Assembly (NCBI GenBank): GCA_900541065.1
Contig: UQIE01000015.1
Span: 1-56,307, forward strand
Direction of reading: 5' to 3'
Source of the DNA: an uncultured Collinsella sp.
GTDB lineage: Bacteria > Actinomycetota > Coriobacteriia > Coriobacteriales > Coriobacteriaceae
DNA: 56,307 bases
Every line of letters starts with the position of its first letter. Within the stretch, counting starts at the first letter, position 1. The notes under the pieces were generated by a model. That model searched no databases and was not told where the DNA came from. It was given only the letters and a program-made list of their open reading frames with translations. The translations under genes and the position numbers were made by a program. This document shows, in pieces, positions 33,104-41,123 of this stretch.

Positions 33104-34579
33104 ATGGCATCAGACGTTCGCGTCCGCTTTGCACCCTCACCGACGGGCAAGCTGCACATCGGCGGCGCCCGCACCGCTATCTATAACTGGGCTTTCGCCC
33201 GCTCAAACGGCGGCACGTTCATCCTGCGCATCGACGACACCGACCCCACCCGCTCCACCGACGAGAACACGCAGATCATTCTGCGCGCCATGCGTTGGCT
33301 GGGCCTGGACTGGGACGAGGGTCCCGAGGTGGGCGGCGACTATGGCCCCTACGCCCAGACCGAGCGCCTGGACCTGTATAAGCAGGCCGCCCAGAAGCTT
33401 TGGGACGAGGGCAAGGCCTATCCCTGCTTCTGCACCAAGGAGCAGCTCGACGCCGACCGTAAGGCCGCGCAAGAGCGCAAGGACCCCTTCCAGGGCTATC
33501 AGCGTCGTTGCCGCGATCTTGATCCCGAGGAGGCCCGTCGCCGCATCGAGGCCGGCGAGTCCTACGTCTTGCGCATCAAGGTGCCCGAGGACCGCGGTGA
33601 CGTCGTCATCCACGACGCCGTCCACGGCGAGGTGACCTTCGATGCCAAGGAGCTCGACGACTTTGTCATCTTCCGCTCCGACGGCACGCCCACGTACAAC
33701 TTCGCGACCGTCGTCGACGACGCCATGATGAAGATCACCCACGTCATCCGCGGCGACGATCACCTGTCCAACACCCCGCGCCAGGTCATGGTCTACGAGG
33801 CCCTCGGCGCGCCCGTGCCCACGTTCGCCCACATCTCCATGATTCTGGGTGCCGACGGCAAAAAGCTCTCCAAGCGCCACGGCGCCACCTCGGTGGAGGA
33901 GTATCGCGACGCCGGTTACCTGTCCGATGCCTTCGTCAACTACCTGGCGCTGCTCGGCTGGTCGCTCGACGGCGAGACCACGATTATCCCGCGCGACGTC
34001 CTGGCCAGCAAGTTCTCGCTCGACCGCATCTCCAAGAACCCCGCGACCTTCGACCCCAAGAAGCTCGACTGGGTCAATGCCGAGTACATCAACGGCATGT
34101 CCGACGCGCAGTTTGCCGACGAGATCATGGTCCCCGAACTGCACGAGGCGGGCCTCATCGAGGGTAACGTCGAGTACGGCGAGGACTGGATCGATGCACT
34201 CGCTGCCATCGTCAAGCCGCGCACCAAGATGCCGGCCGACGCCGTGACCGTCGCCGCCCCCATCTTTGCCACGGCCGAGACGCTCGAGTATGACGAGAAA
34301 TCCGTCAACAAGGGCCTGGCCAAGGAAGGCATGGGTGCCATTCTGGACGCCGCCAAGGTTGCGCTCGAGGGCGTTACCGAGTGGACAGCCGCGAACATCG
34401 ACGCCGCGCTTGAGCCGCTGCCCGAGCAGATGGACCTCAAGAAGCGCGTGGTGTTCCAGGCCGTGCGCGTCGCCGTTTGCGGCAACATGGTGAGCCCTCC
34501 GCTGGGCGAGACCATGGCACTCGTCGGCCGCGACGACTGCCTGGCGCGTATCGACCGCGCCCGCACGATGGCGCTGTAA
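33104..34579 (+). CDS. gltX: Glutamyl-tRNA synthetase
   Basis: The 491-residue class I synthetase charges tRNA-Glu. The HIGH-type motif is in VRFAPSPTGKLHIGGARTA (residues 5-23) and the KMSKS-type motif is KKLSKRHGA (about 254). ATG 33104 follows GAGGAGAT; a longer frame upstream runs through the palindromic repeat and is not homologous. Glutamyl-tRNA also feeds tetrapyrrole synthesis in many bacteria, but no hemA or hemL gene is in the window. It ends 23 bp before a good terminator. Confidence 0.96.
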   Translation: MASDVRVRFAPSPTGKLHIGGARTAIYNWAFARSNGGTFILRIDDTDPTRSTDENTQIILRAMRWLGLDWDEGPEVGGDYGPYAQTERLDLYKQAAQKLWDEGKAYPCFCTKEQLDADRKAAQERKDPFQGYQRRCRDLDPEEARRRIEAGESYVLRIKVPEDRGDVVIHDAVHGEVTFDAKELDDFVIFRSDGTPTYNFATVVDDAMMKITHVIRGDDHLSNTPRQVMVYEALGAPVPTFAHISMILGADGKKLSKRHGATSVEEYRDAGYLSDAFVNYLALLGWSLDGETTIIPRDVLASKFSLDRISKNPATFDPKKLDWVNAEYINGMSDAQFADEIMVPELHEAGLIEGNVEYGEDWIDALAAIVKPRTKMPADAVTVAAPIFATAETLEYDEKSVNKGLAKEGMGAILDAAKVALEGVTEWTAANIDAALEPLPEQMDLKKRVVFQAVRVAVCGNMVSPPLGETMALVGRDDCLARIDRARTMAL

Positions 34580-34602
34580 TCGCTGCGCAAACGTATGTAT
34601 CC

Positions 34603-34636
34603 GAGCCCCGTTCACCACGAGCGGGGCTCTTGTTTC
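34603..34636 (+). terminator. Terminator after gltX
   Basis: GAGCCCCG (34603-34610) pairs with CGGGGCTC (34622-34629), followed by TTGTTT. It separates gltX from priA. Confidence 0.85.
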
Positions 34637-34668
34637 TGTAGACGTATGGGATGGGAGGTGCTGGGGCC

Positions 34669-37122
34669 ATGGCCGAGCAACTTTCGCTGTTTGGTTCACC
34701 GGAACCGGAGGAGTCTTCGGCGGCGCCGGCATCCGCTGCCGCCCCGGCCAAGCCCGAGCCTGCACCTGAGCCCATCGCCGCCTACGCGAGCGTCGTTCTC
34801 GACATCCCCACCCGCGCGCTGTCCGAACCGTTTGCTTACGGCATCCCCGAGTCCCTTGCCAACGAGGCCCAGGTCGGATCGACGGTCCTGGTCCACTTTG
34901 GCAACCGTGCCGCCGCAGGCTACATCGTCGATATTGCGCCCGAGCTGGGCGATCTGCAAGGAAATAACGCTCTTGACCCTTCGCGCATCAAGCCTGTCGA
35001 GGCCATCCTCAGCAAACCGCTCTTTACCGCCGAGGCTGCCCGCATCGCTCGTTGGATGAGCCGCGAGTACGTCGCGACGCTTTCCGAGTGCCTGCGCCTG
35101 TTTCTGCCTCCGGGCGGCAGCCCGCGCGTGGTCAAGGGCGATGACGGTGTGTGGACCGTTGAGCGCCCCGCCGTTAAACCCATCCAAAACCGCTGGGTCA
35201 TGCTTACGCCCGAGGGTTTCGACTACACGCCTCCCAAGACCGCGGTCCGCCAGCGTCAGCTCATCGAGGCGCTCCAATGCGGCCCGGTCACGACGCGCGA
35301 TCTCAACCTGCTCTACAACAGCATGTCGGCGACCATCAAAGCGCTTGAAAAAAGAGGCGTCGTGGTGGTGGAAGAGCGCCGCGCCTGGCGCGGTTGCAGC
35401 GAGCAGACCACGCTGTCCTCGGCAAGCGGTAAGGCGCCGGTGGCACTCACCAACGGTCAACGGCAAGCGCTCGCGCAGATTGAGCGTGCCCGTCTTGACG
35501 CCCACGGCGACGTGGTGCTCGTGGACGGTGTTACGGGCTCCGGCAAAACCGAGGTCTACCTCTCCGCTATCGAGCGCGTGCTCGCGGCCGGCCGTTCGGC
35601 CTGCGTTCTCGTGCCCGAGATCTCGCTGACGGCCCAAACTGTCGGCCGCTTCCGCTCGCGCTTTGGCGAGACGGTCGCCGTGTTCCACTCACGTCTTTCG
35701 GCCGGCGAGCGCCTGGATCAGTGGGATATGGTCGCCAGCGGTGCCGCGCGTGTGGTCGTGGGGGCCCGTTCGGCGCTCTTTTGCCCGCTCAGCGACCTTG
35801 GTCTCATCATCATCGACGAGGAGCACGAGACCAGCTACAAGCAGGGTTCCAGCCCGCGCTACCATGCGCGCGAGGTGGCGGCCGAGATGGCGCGTCGCTA
35901 TCGTTGCCCACTCGTGCTGGGCTCGGCCACGCCTTCTGCCGAAGCGCTCGACCGCTGCCGTCGCGGGACGTTCAATGGTGCCACCTGGACGCGTGTCGAG
36001 ATGCCCGAGCGCCCGGGACACGCCGTGCTGCCCACGGTTCGCATTGCCGACCTGCGTCGCGAGTTCTCGCGCGGCAGCCGCTCAATGTTCTCAAAACCGC
36101 TCATGGAAGGCCTGGAGCGCGTTGCAGAACGGCGTGAGAAGGCTGTACTGCTGCACAACCGCCGCGGCTTTGCGCCGTTTTTGATGTGCCGCGAATGCGG
36201 TTGCGTCCCCACCTGCAACCACTGCTCCACGGCGCTTACGTACCACGAACGCACCCATACGCTGCAGTGCCACACCTGTGGTTCGTCCTGGCGCGTGCAG
36301 CCGTATCCCGCACCCACGAGTCGCTGTCCCAAGTGCGGTAGCCGTTACCTGGCAAAAATGGGGCTGGGCACGCAGCAGATCGAGGACGCACTGCACCAGA
36401 TGCTGCCCGACGACGTCGCCATCATTCGCATGGACGCCGATTCCACGCGCGGCAAGGACGCACACAAAAAGCTGCTCGAGCAGTTCGATGCCGCCGATTG
36501 CGCGGTGCTGCTGGGTACCCAGATGATTGCCAAGGGCCTTGACTTTCCCGAAGTCACGCTCGTGGGCGTGGTCAATGCCGACTTTGCACTCAAACTGCCC
36601 GATTTTCGCGCGGGGGAGCGTGCCTACGACTTGCTCGAGCAGGTCGCGGGTCGTGCCGGCCGCGGCGATCGTCCCGGCGAGGTCATCATCCAGACCTATC
36701 TGCCCGAGGACCCGGTCATCCGCGCCGTCGCCGAGCACGACCGCTCGATCTTTACCGACTACGACCTGGACCAGCGCCGCGACGCACTGTATCCGCCGTT
36801 CGTACGCCTGGTCAATATTTTGGTATGGTCGGCAAGCCGCGACGATGCGCAGGATTATATCGGGCGCATTGCAAAGATCCTCAAGCGCCGCTGGCACGCC
36901 GCCGCGCCCGACTTTTTGCGGGCGGGGAGTGCCGTGCCGCAGGTGCTGGGCCCGGCTTCGTGTGTAATCGAGAGAGCCAAGGACCGTTACCGCTTCCACC
37001 TGCTTGTGAAGTCGCCGGTAGGGTACCATGTCTCTGATGATATCGACGCCTGTCTCAAAGAGGCGGGCTCCGTGCGCGGCGTGAGCGCGAGCGTTGACGT
37101 CGACGCCTATGATTTGATGTAA
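34669..37122 (+). CDS. priA: Primosomal protein N' (replication restart helicase)
   Basis: The 817-residue superfamily 2 helicase restarts stalled forks. The N-terminal DNA-binding region is at about 30-130. The helicase core has Walker A GVTGSGKTEVYL, the DEEH box IIDEEHETSYKQ, and GSATPS. The Zn-binding module shows CRECGCVPTCNHC, then CHTCGSSW and CPKCGS. LLGTQMIAKGLDFPEVTLVGV and EQVAGRAGRGDRPGEV follow. ATG 34669 has GGAGGT 8 nt upstream and is preferred over an ATG 18 bp earlier. It leads a gene string priA-def-fmt-rsmB that is a common bacterial order. Confidence 0.95.
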   Translation: MAEQLSLFGSPEPEESSAAPASAAAPAKPEPAPEPIAAYASVVLDIPTRALSEPFAYGIPESLANEAQVGSTVLVHFGNRAAAGYIVDIAPELGDLQGNNALDPSRIKPVEAILSKPLFTAEAARIARWMSREYVATLSECLRLFLPPGGSPRVVKGDDGVWTVERPAVKPIQNRWVMLTPEGFDYTPPKTAVRQRQLIEALQCGPVTTRDLNLLYNSMSATIKALEKRGVVVVEERRAWRGCSEQTTLSSASGKAPVALTNGQRQALAQIERARLDAHGDVVLVDGVTGSGKTEVYLSAIERVLAAGRSACVLVPEISLTAQTVGRFRSRFGETVAVFHSRLSAGERLDQWDMVASGAARVVVGARSALFCPLSDLGLIIIDEEHETSYKQGSSPRYHAREVAAEMARRYRCPLVLGSATPSAEALDRCRRGTFNGATWTRVEMPERPGHAVLPTVRIADLRREFSRGSRSMFSKPLMEGLERVAERREKAVLLHNRRGFAPFLMCRECGCVPTCNHCSTALTYHERTHTLQCHTCGSSWRVQPYPAPTSRCPKCGSRYLAKMGLGTQQIEDALHQMLPDDVAIIRMDADSTRGKDAHKKLLEQFDAADCAVLLGTQMIAKGLDFPEVTLVGVVNADFALKLPDFRAGERAYDLLEQVAGRAGRGDRPGEVIIQTYLPEDPVIRAVAEHDRSIFTDYDLDQRRDALYPPFVRLVNILVWSASRDDAQDYIGRIAKILKRRWHAAAPDFLRAGSAVPQVLGPASCVIERAKDRYRFHLLVKSPVGYHVSDDIDACLKEAGSVRGVSASVDVDAYDLM

Positions 37123-37140
37123 CAACCCGAAAGGATGGCC

Positions 37141-37677
37141 ATGGAAGCCAACGGAATCGTACTGTCGCCCGACCCTCGTCTGCGCCAGGAGTGCGCTGTC
37201 ATAGAGGAAATCACCCCAGCGATCGAGGCGCTTGCCGAGAAGATGAAGAAGATGATGTTCGAGAACGGCGGCTGCGGCCTGGCTGCTCCGCAGATCGGCG
37301 AGCTCATTCAGCTCGTCACCATCGACTGCGACTACAGCGACAAGAACGACTACGATCCGTACGTGCTTATCAATCCCGTGATTGTGGAGCAGAGCGACCA
37401 CCTCGTTCCGTTTAGCGAGGGCTGCCTGTCTATCCCCGGCATTAGCTGCGAGATCGAGCGTCCCGACCATGTCGTCGTCGAGGCGTACGACCTGGATGCC
37501 AACCTGATTCGCTACGAGGCCTCGGGCGACCTGTTCTGCGTGTGTCTGCAGCACGAGATCGATCACCTGCACGGCAACACCATGTTCGAGCGACTGAAGC
37601 CCATGCAGAGGCTCAAGGCCGTCAAGGAGTACCAGGACGCCCTGGCTCGCGGCGCTCGACCGGGCGAGACGGAGTAG
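37141..37677 (+). CDS. def: Peptide deformylase
   Basis: The 178-residue metalloenzyme removes the N-formyl group from new proteins. The three motifs are present: GCGLAAPQIG (motif 1, with Cys for the usual variable residue), EGCLSIPG (metal Cys) and QHEIDHLHG (HExxH metal His and catalytic Glu). ATG 37141 lies 7 nt after AAAGG; the ATG two codons upstream is too close to it. It follows priA by 18 bp and comes before fmt, its functional partner, though a palindrome-bearing 321-bp gap separates them. Confidence 0.95.
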   Translation: MEANGIVLSPDPRLRQECAVIEEITPAIEALAEKMKKMMFENGGCGLAAPQIGELIQLVTIDCDYSDKNDYDPYVLINPVIVEQSDHLVPFSEGCLSIPGISCEIERPDHVVVEAYDLDANLIRYEASGDLFCVCLQHEIDHLHGNTMFERLKPMQRLKAVKEYQDALARGARPGETE

Positions 37678-37685
37678 GTTTGTCC

Positions 37686-37781
37686 GTCCCCGGGGCGCCC
37701 GCCTATATCATCCCGTGCTCAAACATTCTCGCTGCGCTGCGAAACTGCGCGCGGGACGATATAGGTGGGCGCCCCGGGGAC
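37686..37781. repeat. Large GC-rich palindrome between def and fmt
   Basis: Arms 37686-37715 and 37752-37781 are about 30 bp with two mismatches, beginning GTCCCCGGGGCGCCC. The 36-nt centre contains CGCTGCGCTGCG. It can act as a terminator for def but lacks a T tract, and its size suggests a REP-like mobile repeat. The rest of 37782-37998 is T-rich with no gene that I can support. Confidence 0.8.
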
Positions 37782-37998
37782 TACGTTGACGCTGCTTGTC
37801 TCTCCCGGGTGCCGTCGGGCCAGGGAGGGGCGTCTTCGCTGATAGTCTTTGTTGAGAGGGAGCTGCTTTTATTGCGGCTCTTTCTTTGGTTTTGGGTATA
37901 TTTGTTCTTGTTGAATTGTTATTGCGGATGGGCTGGTGACTTGGCTTTCCGCTGTTATTTGTAGCCGTCTCGGCTTTGGTTGAGGGGAGACGTCCTTT

Positions 37999-38919
37999 AT
38001 GCGTATTGTGTTTATGGGTACGCCTGATTTTGCTGTGCCTTCGTTGACTTCGCTCGTCGAGGCTGGGAATGAGATTGCGCTCGTAATTACTCGTCCCGAT
38101 GCTGTTCGTGGGCGTGGTAAGAAGCTCGAGCCGTCTCCTGTTAAGGCTCGCGCGCTTGAGCTGGGGTTGCCTGTTGTCGAGGCTAATCGTATGACGCCTG
38201 AGGTTGTTGAGGCACTTCAGGCTGCCCAGGCTGACATTTTCTGTGTGGCTGCTTATGGCTGCATTTTGCCTGATGAGGTGCTGCATATGGCGCCGCTTGG
38301 CATTGTGAATGTTCATGCGTCCTTGTTGCCTCGTTGGCGTGGGGCTGCTCCTATTCAGCATGCGATTCTCGCTGGTGACGAGGTTGCTGGCGTTTCCATT
38401 ATGCGCATCGGGCATGGCGTCGATACTGGTGCTTATTGTGCTCAGGCTTCCACGTCGGTTGCCGGTAAGCATGCTGAGGCGCTGACTATGGAGCTTGCTG
38501 AGCTTGGCGGCAAACTGCTTGCCGATACGCTTCCTTCGCTTGCCGATGGCACCGCTGTGTGGACTGAACAGGATGAGTCGCTCGTCACTCATGCCGCCAA
38601 GATTTCTAAGCAGGAGATGCGTCTGGATCCTCAGATGGTGTCGCTTGATTGCGTGCGTCACGTGCTTGCCTCGTCCGATACCGCTCCCGCTCGTTGCGTG
38701 ATTGCCGGCAAGACCGTGCGTGTGCTCGATGCCGCGCCGGCAGATGTGTCGCTTGGCGAGGGGCTCGTCGCCGTTCAGGCCAAGCGCGTCTACCTGGGCC
38801 TGTCCGATGGCGTGGTCGAACTACTCGAGGTTAAGCCCGATGGCAAGCGTGCTATGGCTGCTTCTGCTTGGGCTGCCGGCCTGCAGGGTGCCGATCTGAC
38901 GTGGGGTGTTTTGTCATGA
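37999..38919 (+). CDS. fmt: Methionyl-tRNA formyltransferase
   Basis: The 306-residue enzyme formylates initiator Met-tRNA. MRIVFMGTPDFAVPSL starts the protein, followed by VNVHASLLPRWRGAAPIQHAI with catalytic Asn, His and downstream Asp (HGVDTGAY), then the OB-like C-terminal domain. Length matches the family (about 310). ATG 37999 is preceded by AGGGGAGA. Codon use is much richer in T-ending codons (GCT, GTT, CTT, CGT) than in priA or gltX, and this bias continues into the first half of rsmB. It overlaps rsmB by ATGA. Confidence 0.96.
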   Translation: MRIVFMGTPDFAVPSLTSLVEAGNEIALVITRPDAVRGRGKKLEPSPVKARALELGLPVVEANRMTPEVVEALQAAQADIFCVAAYGCILPDEVLHMAPLGIVNVHASLLPRWRGAAPIQHAILAGDEVAGVSIMRIGHGVDTGAYCAQASTSVAGKHAEALTMELAELGGKLLADTLPSLADGTAVWTEQDESLVTHAAKISKQEMRLDPQMVSLDCVRHVLASSDTAPARCVIAGKTVRVLDAAPADVSLGEGLVAVQAKRVYLGLSDGVVELLEVKPDGKRAMAASAWAAGLQGADLTWGVLS

Positions 38920-40316
38920 GTAAGCTGTCTCCCGCGCGCAAGCTCGCGCTTGATGTTTTGATGGAGGCCGATCGTCGCGGCATGTACGCGCGCGACGTGC
39001 TCTCGTCCCGTGCCTCGGCCAAGGCCATTGACCAGCGCGATTCTGCTTTTGCCGCTCGTTTGGCACTTGGCGTTGCGGCCACCCAGGGCATTTTGGATGA
39101 GCTGCTCGACCAGTTTCTCGATAAGCCCAAAAAGGTCGCGCCTCGTGTGCGCATGGCACTTCGTATCTCGGCCTTCGAGATGCTCTATCTTCATGCGCCG
39201 GGTCGTGTTGCAGTGAGTCAGGGCGTTGAACTCGTGCGCAGCGGTGCTAAGTCAGCCGCCGGTTTGGCCAATGCCGTGCTGCATAAGGTCGCGGACAACG
39301 TTGAGGATTTTGCCGCCGCAGCGGATGCCGATGAGTCCGAACGTCGTCTGGTTCGCCTGTCGCGCCTGATGGGTCTGCCGCGCTGGCTTTGTACTCGCAT
39401 TATGGCATCGTTTGACACACCCGAGGGCGCGCTCAACTTTGCCGGCAATCTGGCTCCCGCGCCGCTCGCTTTGCACGAGAACGCTTTTGCCACCAAACCC
39501 GACCCGTATATCTCGCAGCTTGTTGCGCCCGTGTTCCCGGGCTGCCATGCTCCGGTTGATGCCCAGGTTACCGTTGCTTCGGGTGTGTTTGAGCGTGCTG
39601 CCTCGGTGGCGTCTGATCTCAACGCGCAGCTTATCGCCACAGCTGCCACGCGCCCTGGAAGCTGCCTTGAGATTGGTGCCGGTCGCGGTACCAAGACCTA
39701 TGTGATGATGTGTCAGGCCAAGCGTGCGGGCTATGCGCGTCAGCATACGGCGCTTGACCTGCATGATCGTAAATGTGATCAGAATCTCGCGCGCCTGCAT
39801 AAGGCGGGTATTCGGGGCGTTCGTACGGTTTCGGGTGATGCCTGCGAGCTTGATGCGGTGCTCACATCGTTTGATGCCATGCTTGGCGAGCCGGTTAAGT
39901 TCGATACGGTGTTTATCGATGCCCCGTGTTCGGGTACCGGGACTATGCGCCGTCACCCCGAGATTCCGTGGCGCCTGACCGAAAAGGATGTGACGGTTGA
40001 ACTGCCCAAACTACAGCTGACGATGCTCAAAGAAGGAGCCGCGCGCGTGGCTGCCGGCGGGGAGCTCATCTATGCCACCTGCTCGGTCTTTGATGAGGAG
40101 AACGCGCAGGTCGTGGATGCCTTCCTGACCTCTCCCGAGGGCGCTGGCTTTAGCGTGGCGCCGCTTTCCGAGGCACAGATTCTGCAACTGCCCGATTTCG
40201 CGCAGGCCAAGAAGCTGGTAGCCGTCCGCCAAAACGATCGAGGCCTCTTCCAAAGCGTCCCCGTAAACGCCGACTGTTACGACGGCCACTTCTGCGCCAG
40301 GCTGGTCCGTAAGTAA
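38916..40316 (+). CDS. rsmB: 16S rRNA (cytosine-967-C5)-methyltransferase
   Basis: The 466-residue enzyme has an N-terminal NusB-like helical domain (about 1-140) and a SAM-dependent methyltransferase domain with CLEIGAGRGTKTYVM, VFIDAPCSGTGTMRRHPEIPW and the catalytic Cys in LIYATCSVFDEEN. These are the RsmB/Sun signatures. The ATG overlaps the fmt stop by 4 bp. Its first half shares the T-ending codon bias of fmt, the last part is more GC-rich. A repeat-rich 480-bp gap follows. Confidence 0.94.
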   Translation: MSKLSPARKLALDVLMEADRRGMYARDVLSSRASAKAIDQRDSAFAARLALGVAATQGILDELLDQFLDKPKKVAPRVRMALRISAFEMLYLHAPGRVAVSQGVELVRSGAKSAAGLANAVLHKVADNVEDFAAAADADESERRLVRLSRLMGLPRWLCTRIMASFDTPEGALNFAGNLAPAPLALHENAFATKPDPYISQLVAPVFPGCHAPVDAQVTVASGVFERAASVASDLNAQLIATAATRPGSCLEIGAGRGTKTYVMMCQAKRAGYARQHTALDLHDRKCDQNLARLHKAGIRGVRTVSGDACELDAVLTSFDAMLGEPVKFDTVFIDAPCSGTGTMRRHPEIPWRLTEKDVTVELPKLQLTMLKEGAARVAAGGELIYATCSVFDEENAQVVDAFLTSPEGAGFSVAPLSEAQILQLPDFAQAKKLVAVRQNDRGLFQSVPVNADCYDGHFCARLVRK

Positions 40317-40321
40317 CTACT

Positions 40322-40389
40322 AAGTTGCGGTGAATTAGGGATTGAATAGCGGCTTCTGCCCGCCAAACAGTTCTTATTTCACCGCAATT
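40322..40389. repeat. Inverted pair of GTTGCGGTGAA motifs, first copy
   Basis: AAGTTGCGGTGAATT (40322-40336) and ATTTCACCGCAATT (40376-40389) face each other across about 40 bp just after rsmB. The pattern recurs at 40663-40731, and a single copy lies at 24166-24180. Confidence 0.65.
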
Positions 40390-40464
40390 CAGGATGTTAT
40401 GCGAGCGGAGATTGCAATAGCGGTAAAGGGTGGTAAAAATAGCCCCGTCTCATACTTGCTGTTA

Positions 40465-40620
40465 TCAAAACTAGGGCGGATTACGGGGCCAGATTGGCGA
40501 TGTCCGACCATAGCAAAATTGGCCTAAATAAAATCGCAGGTAGATGGCTTGTTGAAATTTGCAAATTACCGTAATGGATAGAGGTTGTCAATTCAGCCCC
40601 GTAATCCGGCAGAGTTTTGA
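40465..40620. repeat. Imperfect 26-bp inverted repeats in the gap after rsmB
   Basis: 40465-40490 and 40595-40620 are inverted copies sharing TCAAAACT and GGATTACGGGGC with three differing bases in between. They lie 104 bp apart and between the two outer GTTGCGGTGA pairs, giving a nested symmetric structure as in a miniature inverted-repeat element. The enclosed AT-rich sequence has no gene that I can support. Confidence 0.65.
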
Positions 40621-40662
40621 AATGTTACATACTTAGCATCAACCCGAAATCAGATCTATAGA

Positions 40663-40731
40663 AAAGTTGCGGTGATATAGATCCTGTTTGTCCGTTGGAT
40701 GGGCTGATTCAGGAACTATTTCACCGCAACT
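40663..40731. repeat. Inverted pair of GTTGCGGTGA motifs, second copy
   Basis: AAAGTTGCGGTGAT (40663-40676) and ATTTCACCGCAACT (40718-40731) repeat the arrangement seen at 40322-40389 with the same 40-bp spacing. Confidence 0.65.
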
Positions 40732-40759
40732 CATAGAGCTACTCATAGCGCAAAGAAAT

Positions 40760-40789
40760 AGCCCCGCGATCGGGCTTGATCGCGGGGCT
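40760..40789 (-). terminator. Terminator after the zinc-ribbon gene
   Basis: AGCCCCGCGATC (40760-40771) pairs perfectly with GATCGCGGGGCT (40778-40789) around a 6-nt loop, followed on the minus strand by TATTTCTTT. It lies 10 bp after the stop at 40799. Confidence 0.9.
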
Positions 40790-40798
40790 GCTTGGCTT

Positions 40799-41035
40799 CT
40801 AGTGGCTGTGCGGGCAGTTGGCGCAGCAGCCGCTGGTGGCGTTGGTGCTGGAACCACCGCTGCGCTGGTCGGTGTTGTAGAAACCGCTGCCTTCGAACTT
40901 AATACCGCTGGCCGAAAACGTTTTGGCGGCTGGGGCACCGCAGCTGGGGCACACGACCTCGGGGTTCTCGGACATGGGATGCTCAACCTCAAACACGTTG
41001 CCGCAGCTCGAGCACTTGTAATCGTAGCGTGCCAT
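40799..41035 (-). CDS. FmdB-type zinc-ribbon protein
   Basis: The 78-residue protein has two CxxC pairs, CSSCG at residue 8 and CPSCG at about 29, as in the FmdB/CxxC_CxxC_SSSS putative regulator family, ending in a Ser/Gly/Cys/His-rich tail (GCCANCPHSH) that could bind an additional metal. It starts ARYDYKCSSCGNVFEVEH, the typical N-terminus. RBS is AAAGGAAG. It is monocistronic between two hairpins. The role of the family is not established. Confidence 0.9.
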   Translation of the reverse strand: MARYDYKCSSCGNVFEVEHPMSENPEVVCPSCGAPAAKTFSASGIKFEGSGFYNTDQRSGGSSTNATSGCCANCPHSH

Positions 41036-41057
41036 ATTACTTCCTTTTCAGCACAAA

Positions 41058-41079
41058 GCGGGCAGATCGCTCTGCCCGC
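41058..41079 (-). terminator. Terminator after the GH13-GH77 gene
   Basis: GCGGGCAG (41058-41065) and CTGCCCGC (41072-41079) form an 8-bp stem with a 6-nt loop, followed on the minus strand by TTTGTG and on the plus strand by AAAAATT. It lies between the GH13-GH77 stop and the zinc-ribbon gene start. Confidence 0.8.
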
Positions 41080-41123
41080 AAAAATTCAAACGTCTGTAAC
41101 TGTACCCTATATCGGGCGTTTTA

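Noticed and set aside
33203..34765. 520-residue open frame opposite gltX
   Set aside because: Antisense to a certain gltX gene, Val/Gly/Asp/Leu-rich translation without motifs; a shadow of GC-rich coding DNA.
36091..37572. 493-residue open frame opposite priA and def
   Set aside because: It crosses two well-supported genes on the other strand and has no domain.
40317..40798. CRISPR array in the repeat-rich gap after rsmB
   Set aside because: Repeats are inverted pairs with unequal spacing and only two copies each, not direct repeats with uniform spacers; no cas gene is nearby.
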